Shown here piece by piece: positions 43,571 to 52,433 of a DNA stretch of 64,000 nt. The stretch's first letter is position 1. Every line of letters begins with the position of its first letter. The DNA is taken from positions 310,001-374,000 of the forward strand of contig NZ_MTCM01000003.1 in NCBI RefSeq assembly GCF_002000245.1, in the 5' to 3' direction. The translations under genes and the position numbers were made by a program. Under the pieces are notes generated by a model, which worked only from the letters and a program-made list of their open reading frames with translations, had not been told where the DNA came from and made no database searches. The DNA comes from Sphingobacterium sp. CZ-UAM. GTDB lineage: Bacteria; Bacteroidota; Bacteroidia; Sphingobacteriales; Sphingobacteriaceae.

Positions 43571-45277
43571 ATGTTAAAAAACACATTTATTCTACTCTTA
43601 GTTGCTTTCTTCAGCCTTTCGCTTACAACAGCGACTTTTGCTTTCCAACAAGATAGTCTAACAAGTACAGAGGGGCTTCAATTTGAATCTTCACCTGACA
43701 CAACTCCCGTTGCGGAGGCTGTGCCGGAGGACTTGGCTTTTTCGGACGCCCCGGACACAACCCAGAGCCAAGATAGCAGCAAATTGGATAAGGCAACAAC
43801 AAATGTTTCTTCTGATAATTCGGATACTGGGAAAAAATCACTTTGGAGTATTTTTATTGCTGGATTAATTGGCGGTTTTGCCGCACTCTTGATGCCATGT
43901 ATATTCCCTATGCTGCCATTGACAGTCAGCTACTTCACAAAACAATCTGGCTCCCGCGCGAATGGGATTAGCAAGGCCTTACTGTATGGTCTTTTTATCA
44001 TTGTGATCTATGTGGCGCTGGGAATGATTATTACAATTGCTTTCGGCTCTGATGCGCTTAATGCCTTATCGACTAACGGAATATTTAATTTCTTATTCTT
44101 TCTATTGCTCGTAGTTTTTGCGGCATCATTCTTTGGCGCTTTCGAAATTACATTACCAAGTTCTTTTGTCAATAAAATGGATGCCAAATCAGATAAAGGG
44201 GGGCTTATTGGACTTTTCTTTATGGCATTTAGTCTTTCTTTGGTATCCTTCTCCTGTACGGGACCTATTATTGGCACCCTGCTTGTTGAAGCCGCTTCCA
44301 AAGGCGAACGTTTGGGCCCAGCAGTAGGTATGTTAGGTTTTTCCATTGCATTAGCAATTCCATTTGGTTTATTTGCCATGTTTCCTTCCATGCTAAAATC
44401 ACTGCCAAAATCTGGCGGATGGCTCAACTCGGTGAAGGTAGTTCTTGGATTTTTAGAGCTTGCTTTGGCCTTAAAGTTTTTGTCCAATGTAGATTTGGCT
44501 TATCACTGGAACTGGCTGGATCGTGAAGTATTCCTATCCTTATGGATTGCCATATTCGGCCTAATGGGCTTATATCTTATTGGAAAGATCAAGTTTTCAC
44601 ATGATAGCGAACTAAAATTCCTCTCTGTACCACGTACTATACTTGCAATCGTCGTATTCTCTTTTGTGGTCTATATGATCCCGGGTCTATGGGGCGCACC
44701 ATTGAAATCTATTTCCGCATTCTTACCTCCATCTGCCACACAGGACTTCGACCTTTCGGCTGGAGTAGCAAATGCGCCAGCTCACAGTGATGGTAAAGTA
44801 AAAAAATATGCAGAAATCTTCCATGAGCGCGGTACACCAAAAGGTTTTGATCCATACTATGATTATGATCAGGCTCTGGAAGCTGCGAAAGAGTTAAACA
44901 AGCCTGTATTAATCGACTTTACAGGCTGGAACTGTGTCAATTGTCGAAAAATGGAAGCAAATGTGTGGACTGATCCAGTCGTCGCCAAACTATTAAAAGA
45001 AGAATTTGTTATGGCTGAACTGTTTGTTGATGATAAAACCGAATTACCTGCAAACGAACAATTTGTTTCTAAGTATAGCGGCAAGAAAATTAAAACGATC
45101 GGCAATAAAAACAGTGATTTTCAAGCATCAACATTTAATAGTAATTCACAACCCTTATATGTAATCGTGGATGCCTCAGGTAAGGTATTAGTACCCCAAA
45201 CAGGTGCAAACTATAATATTGAACAATACAAGGCATTTTTACAAAGTGGAATTGATGCTTTTAAAGCTAAGAAATAA
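43571..45277 (+). CDS. dsbD: Thiol:disulfide interchange protein DsbD (beta and gamma domains)
   Basis: 568 residues. A signal peptide and a Ser/Thr/Asp-rich linker (about 25-92) replace the usual alpha domain. The CcdA-like membrane domain spans about 95-390 with the redox cysteines in MPCIFPMLPLT near 111 and SFSCTGPIIGT near 228. The C-terminal thioredoxin domain has GWNCVNCRKME near 454. DsbD carries electrons from cytosolic thioredoxin to the periplasm, for cytochrome c maturation and disulfide repair. The missing alpha domain is supplied by the gene just upstream. A weak hairpin follows the stop. Confidence 0.88.
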   Translation: MLKNTFILLLVAFFSLSLTTATFAFQQDSLTSTEGLQFESSPDTTPVAEAVPEDLAFSDAPDTTQSQDSSKLDKATTNVSSDNSDTGKKSLWSIFIAGLIGGFAALLMPCIFPMLPLTVSYFTKQSGSRANGISKALLYGLFIIVIYVALGMIITIAFGSDALNALSTNGIFNFLFFLLLVVFAASFFGAFEITLPSSFVNKMDAKSDKGGLIGLFFMAFSLSLVSFSCTGPIIGTLLVEAASKGERLGPAVGMLGFSIALAIPFGLFAMFPSMLKSLPKSGGWLNSVKVVLGFLELALALKFLSNVDLAYHWNWLDREVFLSLWIAIFGLMGLYLIGKIKFSHDSELKFLSVPRTILAIVVFSFVVYMIPGLWGAPLKSISAFLPPSATQDFDLSAGVANAPAHSDGKVKKYAEIFHERGTPKGFDPYYDYDQALEAAKELNKPVLIDFTGWNCVNCRKMEANVWTDPVVAKLLKEEFVMAELFVDDKTELPANEQFVSKYSGKKIKTIGNKNSDFQASTFNSNSQPLYVIVDASGKVLVPQTGANYNIEQYKAFLQSGIDAFKAKK

Positions 45278-45431
45278 GTCTACTTGTTAACAAAATAATA
45301 GTTTTTAAATCTTAAAAGGACTATTGTAAAGTTTACATGAAGTTTGCTGCTCGCTTAGATTAATTACACAGTAGAGGCCTATTATTTAATTGCATTTAAG
45401 CAATTCTGAACTTTTTATAACAGAAATATAA

Positions 45432-45462
45432 TTGTATATAAACGTAAAAATAGCTAAGTTTG
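45432..45462 (+). promoter_or_regulatory. pfkA promoter, nearly abutting the ATG
   Basis: TTG (45432-45434), a 20-base spacer and TAAGTTTG (45455-45462). Seven bases separate the -7 box from the ATG at 45470, so the leader should be about 3-4 bases. Confidence 0.75.
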
Positions 45463-45469
45463 AGTACGT

Positions 45470-46444
45470 ATGAGTAACATTAAAAAAATTGCTGTTTTGA
45501 CATCTGGAGGAGATGCTCCAGGAATGAATGCCGGTATTCGCGCTGTCGTGAGAGCGGGTATCTTTAACAATCTTGAGGTATTTGGTGTACGCAGGGGCTA
45601 TGATGGTTTGGTAAATGGAGAAATTTTCCCAATGGATGCCAAATCCGTGGCCAATATCATACAGCGTGGTGGCACAATCCTAAAAACTGCGCGCAGTGAG
45701 GCTTTCAAGACCATAGAAGGCCGTAAACAAGCTTATGATAATTTACGTAGCCATGAAATTGATGCGATGGTTGTCATCGGTGGTGACGGAACTTTTACAG
45801 GCGCGTCAAAATTCATCGATGAGTTTGACTTTCCAATCATCGGTCTACCGGGCACGATCGACAATGATTTGGCCGGGACTGATTTTACCATTGGTTATGA
45901 TACAGCAATTAATACTGTTATTCAGGCAGTAGATAAGATCCGTGACACTGCAGAATCCCATGATAGGGTTTTTGTTATCGAGGTCATGGGACGTGATTCG
46001 GGTTTGATCGCCATCCGTTCAGGAATAAGTACCGGTGCTGAAGCTGTATTGGTTCCTGAGTTTGAGGTTGACTACGATGCAATCATGAAAAGGCTGGATA
46101 AGAGCCGTAAGAATAAATCCTCACGTATTATCATCGTTGCCGAAGGTGATAAAGAAGGCGGAATGGTCGTTTCGGAAAAAATAAAAGAAAATTTCCCGCA
46201 TTATGATGTACGACTTTCTATTTTAGGTCACATCCAACGTGGTGGTAGCCCTACATGTATGGACCGTGTATTGGCAAGCAGACTTGGCGTTGCGGCAGTA
46301 GAAGCGCTTGTTGCCGGCCGTAGAGGTGAAATGGCCGGGCTGATCTGTAGTGACGTTAGATTTACTCCTTTCAAGAGCGCTATTAAACATAACGTAAAAC
46401 TTAACGAAGATCTGCTTCGTATCATTGAGATACTGTCACTATAA
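45470..46444 (+). CDS. pfkA: ATP-dependent 6-phosphofructokinase
   Basis: Phosphorylates fructose-6-phosphate, the committed step of glycolysis. 324 residues. LTSGGDAPGMNAGIRA, GGDGTFTGA, the catalytic LPGTIDNDLAGTDFTIGYDTA (here GTIDND near 127-132), EVMGRDSGLIA and LGHIQRGGSPTCMDR are diagnostic of bacterial PfkA. The Gly in GGDGTF after GGD is the mark of ATP rather than PPi use. Monocistronic, with a full promoter and strong terminator. Confidence 0.97.
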   Translation: MSNIKKIAVLTSGGDAPGMNAGIRAVVRAGIFNNLEVFGVRRGYDGLVNGEIFPMDAKSVANIIQRGGTILKTARSEAFKTIEGRKQAYDNLRSHEIDAMVVIGGDGTFTGASKFIDEFDFPIIGLPGTIDNDLAGTDFTIGYDTAINTVIQAVDKIRDTAESHDRVFVIEVMGRDSGLIAIRSGISTGAEAVLVPEFEVDYDAIMKRLDKSRKNKSSRIIIVAEGDKEGGMVVSEKIKENFPHYDVRLSILGHIQRGGSPTCMDRVLASRLGVAAVEALVAGRRGEMAGLICSDVRFTPFKSAIKHNVKLNEDLLRIIEILSL

Positions 46445-46560
46445 AAGGTAGTTTTCTAGATCGCGAGTTAGGCAAACGAGGCCTACCCAAAAAGTTAAGA
46501 TACTTCCCTGAGAAAGAATATTTGAAAAAATCGTAGGGGGATACGAATAAATTATAGCAG

Positions 46561-46597
46561 AAACGGCATGTCCAAAAAGTATGGACATGCCGTTTTT
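46561..46597 (+). terminator. Terminator downstream of pfkA
   Basis: AAACGGCATGTCCA / TGGACATGCCGTTT with a short loop and a following T-tract. It is 117 bases past the pfkA stop and can also serve the convergent lipoprotein gene. Confidence 0.8.
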
Positions 46598-46653
46598 GTA
46601 TGTATTACAATACTATACCCCGCATGATAAATTTAATCTCTTCATTGAGATCA

Positions 46654-47100
46654 CTATTTCAACAAATTATTTAGATATTCTGCATTAACGACAGGCAGCT
46701 GGATCGCCTGCCCCGCCTTAGCCATTGAATCGGCAAAATGATTGGTATTTGTAATTGCTTGCTCATAGGCCGTAACAACCTGATCGGCTATATGCAGGGA
46801 CTTCGGGTCTTTGATATCTACCTTATACTGATTGTCTTCTAAAGATACATGACGATAGAAACGATAGGCGGCAGCCTTTAATAGGCCTAGTTCCTGTTGC
46901 GACAATTCATCGATTCGCGCATTAGCTGGTAATGTTACATCAATAAACGCTGTCCCCTTAGCTAGCGTATCGATGGAATGATCCAAAGGAATTGCACTGA
47001 GCGCCTCCAGGTTAACCACTGGGACACCGTTTTCTTTCTTCGAATTACAGGCAACGGCACATATAGCCAAAGCCATCAACACAATCAGATTCTTTCTCAT
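46654..47100 (-). CDS. Hypothetical lipoprotein
   Basis: 148 residues from the ATG at 47100. The signal LIVLMALAICAVAC-NSKKENG looks like a lipoprotein leader (Cys near residue 18), so the protein is probably membrane anchored. The mature part is mostly helical and I recognise no domain. The frame is open 30 codons further upstream, but the signal peptide shows the real start. Confidence 0.7.
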   Translation of the reverse strand: MRKNLIVLMALAICAVACNSKKENGVPVVNLEALSAIPLDHSIDTLAKGTAFIDVTLPANARIDELSQQELGLLKAAAYRFYRHVSLEDNQYKVDIKDPKSLHIADQVVTAYEQAITNTNHFADSMAKAGQAIQLPVVNAEYLNNLLK

Positions 47101-47270
47101 TTTATTATTTTCTAAGTGTACTACGACACCCGGTTTGATGACTTCCTCTTGTTTCTTGCTTGACCGGATCCTTCCAAAGCATCCATACAATTCTCAACCG
47201 CTCAAAGAGGGGAAATCCAAATCAACTTCCTAAACAAAGGTAAAGAAAAGATATGTAAGCTAAGCCTTAA

Positions 47271-47320
47271 CAAAAAACACTTATTCAAAATCTCCCATAT
47301 ATAGAGATTTTAAATAAGTG
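47271..47320 (-). terminator. Terminator of the TlpA-like gene
   Basis: On the minus strand a 17-bp stem with one mismatch (right arm 47304-47320, left arm 47278-47294) is followed by TTTTTTG. It starts about 35 bases after the stop. Confidence 0.8.
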
Positions 47321-47355
47321 CCTTGTATAGTGCAGTCTTAGACTGTAAGATCAGA

Positions 47356-48495
47356 CTATTTCAACAATTCCGCTAATTTAGCTTCCAAAGCTTCTCCTCT
47401 TAGATTTGAAGCGACAATTTTTCCCGAAGGATCAATTAAGAAGTTTTGTGGAATTCCGCGCACTTCGTACAATTTTACAGGAGCAGATTTCCAGCCTTGT
47501 AAATCGGATACATGTGGCCATTGCTGTAAATTATCGTCATGGATTGCTTTCATCCAAGCATCTTTTTTGCCAGGGTTATCCAAGGAAACACCAAACACCG
47601 TAAATCCTTTATCTTTAAATTTATTGAAGGCCGCGACAACGTTTGGATTTTCGTGACGACAAGGTCCACACCAGCTCGCCCAAAAATCTAACAACACATA
47701 CTTTCCACGCAGTGAAGATAAAGCAACATTTTTGCCAGTCGTATCAGGTAAGGTAAAATCAGGAGCTATAGAGCCTACGGCAACCGCTTTTAACTTTTGT
47801 ATGCGCTCTGCCAATTCTTTTCCTTTTTCAGAATTTTTCAATTCCGGAGACAGCTTATCAAAGGATGTTACATATTCATTCACATTTTCTCCGCTCACAT
47901 TTTCCGCCAATAGATCCAATGTATACCAGCTTTTTGGATTCTTACTGATAAATTCAGCGTCAGCTTTTTCCATCTTTTCAGAAATCTCACCAGCTTGTTT
48001 TTGCAATCCTTCAATGAATTTTGGGTCTTGTTTTTGAGCATCAGAAGCACCAAAATATTGTTGATTTAATCCCTCATATGCGTCGGTATACGGTTTTACA
48101 AAAGCTTTGTATTGAGTAAAATCATCGTTGATCGCTGTACCTGTGATTGTCGCTTCTTTAAATCCTTTTGTTGCATCTACCTTGATCACCCCTTTGGATA
48201 AATACAATTGTGCTGTTTCAGGTTGTTTCTGAGCTCCTCTTAGCTCTCCGAAAGAAAGTCCATCAGGAGAATAAATCATTACACCTTTAGTTGGAGAAGC
48301 TACCTGACCGTTGAATTTAAACTCACCTTTAAGGACAGCTGCTGAATCTAGCTGACGGGTACCATTGTTGGCGTATTGCATAAACACCTTGGCTTTATCA
48401 GAAGTAGCATTCACTTTTCCTGTCACTGTATAGCTTTCTTGTGCCATCAATAAGGCTGGTAAAAAGCTTAAACCCATTAATATTCCCTTTTTCAT
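47356..48495 (-). CDS. TlpA/AhpC-family thiol-disulfide protein with N-terminal DUF4369-like domain
   Basis: 379 residues from the ATG at 48495. Signal peptide (KKGILMGLSFLPALLMAQ), then a beta-rich DUF4369-like domain (YTVTGKVNATSDKAKVFMQY), a helical middle, and a C-terminal thioredoxin fold with FWASWCGPCRHENP (CxxC near residue 290). This arrangement is common in Bacteroidota periplasmic reductases. It is a natural client of the DsbD pair a few kb upstream, an inference from function and not from an operon. The frame extends 10 codons upstream of the signal peptide, which I reject as the start. Confidence 0.9.
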   Translation of the reverse strand: MKKGILMGLSFLPALLMAQESYTVTGKVNATSDKAKVFMQYANNGTRQLDSAAVLKGEFKFNGQVASPTKGVMIYSPDGLSFGELRGAQKQPETAQLYLSKGVIKVDATKGFKEATITGTAINDDFTQYKAFVKPYTDAYEGLNQQYFGASDAQKQDPKFIEGLQKQAGEISEKMEKADAEFISKNPKSWYTLDLLAENVSGENVNEYVTSFDKLSPELKNSEKGKELAERIQKLKAVAVGSIAPDFTLPDTTGKNVALSSLRGKYVLLDFWASWCGPCRHENPNVVAAFNKFKDKGFTVFGVSLDNPGKKDAWMKAIHDDNLQQWPHVSDLQGWKSAPVKLYEVRGIPQNFLIDPSGKIVASNLRGEALEAKLAELLK

Positions 48496-48569
48496 AATTA
48501 TATACTTCCCATAAATGTAAAACATTTCCTTTGCACTGTCACGCTATTTAACATTATTTAGCAAAGTTG

Positions 48570-49358
48570 TTACCAACGCCCCGAGGCCCCGCCACCGCCG
48601 AAATCACCACCGCCGAATCCACCGAATCCACCGCCGGAACCGCCACCAAAACCGTCTCCACCACGATTACCACCACCAAGACCGTTAAGCAAGGTCCACC
48701 AGAAAATATCGGAAGAGCCGCGACCGTTCATCACACGACCACCACCTTTTCCGCCTCCGCCTCGATTTGAAAACATCACAACAAGAAATATCACTACAAT
48801 GATGACAAAAATAATTGATCCGGAGCCACCACCACTAGGTTGTTTGGGATCAGCTTTATATTCTCCTTTTGCATACGAAATCAGGGAATTCGTCGCTTTA
48901 TCTACTCCACCATAATAATCACCCTGACGAAATGCTGGCTTGATATCATTCTCAATAATACGATAGGCTATTGCATCTGGAACAGCTCCTTCAATCCCAT
49001 ACCCCGTTTGAATGGTCACAGCTCGGTCACCCAATGCTGCCAATAATAAAATACCATTATTGTACTTTTTATTACCGACGCCCCACTTTTTCGCCAAACG
49101 GACCGCATAATCAGAAATATCATAACCTCCGGTAGAGTTCATGACAACGACAGCAATCTGCGTCGATGTAGAATCTTCAAATGCCAACAGCTTTTGCTCC
49201 AATTGCTGTTTTTGACTGGCGGTCAATGTATTTGTATAATCATTGACAAGCTTATCAGGGGTCTCGGGAAAATCCTGTCCTATTGCAGTCATGAAAGTCA
49301 GCGCCCACAGCACTATTGCCATAACTGAAATCCGGACCCAAGAAAATATTTTCGACAT
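48570..49358 (-). CDS. TPM-domain membrane protein with Gly-rich tail
   Basis: 262 residues. Signal peptide ending in TAIGQ, a TPM (DUF477) domain at about 28-165 (DYTNTLTASQKQQLEQKL, QIAVVVMNSTGGYDIS, GILLLAALGDRAVTIQTGYG), a transmembrane helix near 180-200 (SIIFVIIVVIFLVVMF) and a Gly-rich tail ending GASGRW. TPM domains in plants act in photosystem repair, and bacterial ones are mostly uncharacterised. Third gene of a lemA-TPM-TPM set, 19 bases after the second. Confidence 0.9.
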   Translation of the reverse strand: MSKIFSWVRISVMAIVLWALTFMTAIGQDFPETPDKLVNDYTNTLTASQKQQLEQKLLAFEDSTSTQIAVVVMNSTGGYDISDYAVRLAKKWGVGNKKYNNGILLLAALGDRAVTIQTGYGIEGAVPDAIAYRIIENDIKPAFRQGDYYGGVDKATNSLISYAKGEYKADPKQPSGGGSGSIIFVIIVVIFLVVMFSNRGGGGKGGGRVMNGRGSSDIFWWTLLNGLGGGNRGGDGFGGGSGGGFGGFGGGDFGGGGASGRW

Positions 49359-49377
49359 AAGTTTTATTTTTTATTGA

Positions 49378-49806
49378 CTAGCGATCACCAAAAACAATAT
49401 CATTTGGAAGTTCATTGATATCATCATGCTCTCTGGGAAAGAATTTCGCTAATTGTTTGCCTGCATGTTCAATTCCCTTCACCAGCCCCTCAACAATTCT
49501 ATCCATACGGAATTCTTCGACCATAAGGTCTTTGGTGCAATTCCAAAAATCACTTTCTACACGTTGATCTATTCCTTTATCGCCAATGATAGAAAATTTA
49601 TGATCTTCTAAAGCAATATAAATAAGAACTCCATTCTTCAACACGGTTTTATGCATGCCTAGTTTGGAAAAATAATACGTTGCCCGGTCCTGAACTTCAT
49701 CTGGACAGTGGTTTTCTATTACAACCCGAATTTCCCCAGAGGTCTCATTTTCTGCCACATTGATGGCATGAACGACTCTTTCTTGTTCTTCTGCATTTAA
49801 AGCCAT
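49378..49806 (-). CDS. TPM-domain protein
   Basis: 142 residues, a single TPM/DUF477 domain without signal peptide or membrane helix: AEQERVVHAINVAENETSGEI, GVLIYIALEDHKFSIIGDKGI and a C-terminal acidic tail. It may be cytosolic, or be partnered by the membrane TPM protein immediately downstream. Lies between lemA and the larger TPM gene. Confidence 0.88.
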   Translation of the reverse strand: MALNAEEQERVVHAINVAENETSGEIRVVIENHCPDEVQDRATYYFSKLGMHKTVLKNGVLIYIALEDHKFSIIGDKGIDQRVESDFWNCTKDLMVEEFRMDRIVEGLVKGIEHAGKQLAKFFPREHDDINELPNDIVFGDR

Positions 49807-49885
49807 AATATAATATCTTCATTAGTCCGCAAAGCTCTTTATCAGCTCCACTCCATCATGCGAACATTTGCCTATAAAATGATGT

Positions 49886-49931
49886 ATAAAAAATGGATGA
49901 AGGGCCCATACGTAAGCCGCATCATCCATTA
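49886..49931 (-). terminator. Terminator-like hairpin between lemA and TPM genes
   Basis: AATGGATGA / TCATCCATT (49892-49900 and 49922-49930), followed on the minus strand by TTTTTAT. It could lower TPM expression relative to LemA. The AT-rich arms suggest partial read-through. Confidence 0.55.
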
Positions 49932-49958
49932 TATCGTGTATTTCTAATAAAGGTATTA

Positions 49959-50543
49959 TTAGAATGATACGGTCGGCGCTTTGTCTGAGCCTGGAGCGGC
50001 AGTAAATGTACCCTTGGCTTTAAATCCGAACATGCCGGCCATTAAATTATTTGGGAAGCTACGTACCGTCGTATTAAATTGTTGTACCGCCTCATTATAT
50101 GCTCTGCGTTCAGTCGAGATACGGTTTTCTGTACCTTCCAATTGTGCCTGTAATTCCAGGAAGTTTTGATTTGCCTTCAAGTCTGGGTAAGCCTCTACTG
50201 AAGCCAAAAGACGGCTTAAAGAACCACTGAACTGATCTTGAACTTTTTGGAACTTCGCAATATTTTCTTCTGACAAATCATCTGCATTAATGGTAACGGA
50301 TGTTGCCTTAGCTCTCGCTTCAACTACTGCAGTCAAAGTGCTTTCTTCATGTTTTGCAGCACCTTTCACCGTGTTCACCAAGTTTGGCACCAAATCCGCA
50401 CGACGTTGGTAAGCATTTTCAACCTGTGCCCATTTCCCTTTGACGTTCTCATCTTGAGAAACCATCGTATTATAACCACATGAGTTTAAGGACACTAATG
50501 CAAACAAACCGCATAGGGCTACTAAAAATCTTTTCATTTTCAT
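49959..50543 (-). CDS. LemA family lipoprotein
   Basis: 194 residues. The lipoprotein signal ends in LVSLNSC (Cys22) and GYNTMVSQDENVKGKWAQVENAYQRR with the LVPNLVNTVKG motif is diagnostic of LemA. The rest is a long helical bundle. LemA was named as a Listeria antigen. Its function is unclear, though lemA-TPM pairs are very common. First gene of the lemA-TPM-TPM set on the minus strand. Confidence 0.93.
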   Translation of the reverse strand: MKMKRFLVALCGLFALVSLNSCGYNTMVSQDENVKGKWAQVENAYQRRADLVPNLVNTVKGAAKHEESTLTAVVEARAKATSVTINADDLSEENIAKFQKVQDQFSGSLSRLLASVEAYPDLKANQNFLELQAQLEGTENRISTERRAYNEAVQQFNTTVRSFPNNLMAGMFGFKAKGTFTAAPGSDKAPTVSF

Positions 50544-50659
50544 TGTTCAAAGAATTAAATACTATTCAAATTTTACGGTTACACTATCAAAGCATATACC
50601 AAGCTCTTACTAAGATAAGAATATTTTTATTTCCAAATCGGCAAATAGCCAATATTCTG

Positions 50660-50667
50660 TAACTTTG
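50660..50667 (+). promoter_or_regulatory. -7 element TAACTTTG before the FAD oxidoreductase
   Basis: Exact TAnnTTTG, 36 bases upstream of the ATG at 50704. No -33 TTG. Confidence 0.45.
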
Positions 50668-50703
50668 TCACGGTTTTGGGATAAAAACCCAGCCCCATAG
50701 CTT

Positions 50704-52248
50704 ATGCAGAAAGAAATTGAGATTGCTATCCTTCCTGAAAAAATCGAAGACGAGCAATATATCCTACAACAAGGTGTAAAAGCGCTACGTCTGAAACCCC
50801 AACAGGTCAAAGGTTATAAAATCCGTAAACGTTCTATCGATGCCCGGAGCAAACAGGTGGTTTATAGAGCGCGGGTCATTTACTATATCGACGAATTCCC
50901 GTTACCAGAGATTTATGAGAACAATTTTAGATCCGTTCTTACAGGAAAGCCAGTCATCATTGTCGGCGCTGGTCCGGCAGGCTTATTTGCTGCAATTCGC
51001 TGTATTGAACGGGGGCTCAGACCAATTGTAATCGAAAGGGGGAAAAAAGTACAGGACCGAAGACGCGACCTTGCGAAGCTGAACCGCGAAGGTATTGTTA
51101 ACCCCGAATCCAACTACTGTTTTGGAGAAGGTGGTGCCGGAACTTATTCGGACGGAAAACTTTATACCCGCTCTAATAAAAGGGGGGACGTAGATAAAGT
51201 CCTCAAACTGTTTGTTTCTCATGGAGCAACAAACGACATTTTAGTGAATGCCCGCCCCCACATCGGCACGAACAAGCTGCCACATATTATTGAAGCAATG
51301 CGGGAAAGCGTAATTGAATTTGGAGGCGAATTCCTTTTCGACCAACGTGTGGATGATATACTTGAGTCTTTTGGTCAGGTCCGCGGTGTAAAATTAGCCA
51401 GTGGGGAGGAAATCAAGGCCGATCATGTTATTGTAGCGACAGGGCACTCTGCGCGGGATATTTTCGAATTATTTCATCGCAACAACTGGCTGATTGAAGC
51501 AAAGGCTTTTGCGCTGGGTGTCCGCATAGAACACCCGCAGGCTATTATTGACCAGGCACAATACCATTGTCAGGTCAGAAGTGAGTATTTACCACCAGCC
51601 TATTATAGCCTCGTTGAACAGGTGAATGATCGTGGTGTTTTCTCTTTCTGTATGTGCCCCGGAGGCGTTATCGCTCCCTGTGCAACAGACCTCGATGAAA
51701 TTGTTGTCAATGGTTGGTCGCCTTCCAAACGTAATAATCCACATGCCAATTCAGGCACCGTCATTCAAATCAACCTCGAAGACGTACCTAATTCCCTAAA
51801 TGACCCCTTCGCTCTACTTAATTTTCAAAGGCAGATTGAACGCAAGGCTTTCGAGGTTGGCGGTGGAAATCTGGTTGCTCCCGCACAGCGCATGGTTGAC
51901 TTCGTCGAGGGGCGTGTGTCCATGGATTTACCGGACAATTCGTACAAACCCGGGACGTCCTCGGCAGACCTAAGGGAAGTTTTACCAGCTTTTGTACACG
52001 AGGCGTTACGTGGTGCGCTTCCAATATTTGGTAAAAAGATGAAAGGATATTATACAAATGAAGCTATATTGGTCGGTGTAGAATCAAGGACATCTTCGCC
52101 TGTGCGTATACCTCGGAACAAAGAAAATCTGCAACACCCTCAGGTAAAAGGACTTTACCCATGCGGTGAGGGAGCCGGTTATGCCGGCGGTATTATTTCA
52201 GCCGCTATAGATGGAATTAACTGTGTCGATGCAATTGATTTAAGTTAA
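50704..52248 (+). CDS. FAD-dependent oxidoreductase (uncharacterised NAD(P)/FAD family)
   Basis: 514 residues. The N-terminal about 80 residues (KRSIDARSKQVVYRARVIYYI) form a domain typical of this family. The FAD loop VIIVGAGPAGLFAAIRC starts near residue 85, and SNYCFGEGGAGTYSDGKLYTR, HIGTNKLPHIIEAM, the VIVATGHSARDIF motif and the C-terminal PCGEGAGYAGGI follow. This family is widely conserved and its substrate unknown. Transcribed alone, followed by tRNA-Gly 60 bases later. Confidence 0.88.
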   Translation: MQKEIEIAILPEKIEDEQYILQQGVKALRLKPQQVKGYKIRKRSIDARSKQVVYRARVIYYIDEFPLPEIYENNFRSVLTGKPVIIVGAGPAGLFAAIRCIERGLRPIVIERGKKVQDRRRDLAKLNREGIVNPESNYCFGEGGAGTYSDGKLYTRSNKRGDVDKVLKLFVSHGATNDILVNARPHIGTNKLPHIIEAMRESVIEFGGEFLFDQRVDDILESFGQVRGVKLASGEEIKADHVIVATGHSARDIFELFHRNNWLIEAKAFALGVRIEHPQAIIDQAQYHCQVRSEYLPPAYYSLVEQVNDRGVFSFCMCPGGVIAPCATDLDEIVVNGWSPSKRNNPHANSGTVIQINLEDVPNSLNDPFALLNFQRQIERKAFEVGGGNLVAPAQRMVDFVEGRVSMDLPDNSYKPGTSSADLREVLPAFVHEALRGALPIFGKKMKGYYTNEAILVGVESRTSSPVRIPRNKENLQHPQVKGLYPCGEGAGYAGGIISAAIDGINCVDAIDLS

Positions 52249-52266
52249 GATTTTTTGTTTTTTCTC

Positions 52267-52297
52267 TTGCAGAATAAGAAGAAATGCCTTACTTTTG
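52267..52297 (+). promoter_or_regulatory. tRNA-Gly promoter
   Basis: TTG (52267-52269), a 20-base spacer and TACTTTTG (52290-52297), full consensus. Transcription should start about 6 bases before the mature tRNA. Confidence 0.8.
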
Positions 52298-52307
52298 TAG
52301 CATCAAC

Positions 52308-52383
52308 GCGAAAGTAGCTCAGTTGGTAGAGCACAACCTTGCCAAGGTTGGGGTCGCGAGTTCGAATCTCGTCTTTCGCTCCA
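52308..52383 (+). tRNA. tRNA-Gly (anticodon GCC)
   Basis: Cloverleaf with acceptor GCGAAAG / CTTTCGC, discriminator T and an encoded CCA (52381-52383). D arm GCTC-AGTTGGTA-GAGC, anticodon stem CAACC / GGTTG around loop TTGCCAA with GCC at 52341-52343, and T arm with TTCGAAT. Monocistronic with its own promoter and terminator. Confidence 0.97.
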
Positions 52384-52386
52384 AAC

Positions 52387-52419
52387 AAAAAACGCTTCCA
52401 AAATTTGGAAGCGTTTTTT
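52387..52419. terminator. Two-way terminator for tRNA-Gly and the MFS gene
   Basis: Almost perfect palindrome AAAAAACGCTTCCA...TGGAAGCGTTTTTT with T-tracts on both strands, 4 bases after the tRNA and 15 bases from the convergent MFS stop. Confidence 0.85.
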
Positions 52420-52433
52420 GTTTTTGCTTACTT

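Noticed and set aside
44008..44487. A 159-codon minus-strand frame within dsbD
   Set aside because: Lies fully antisense to conserved membrane helices of dsbD and has no independent evidence.
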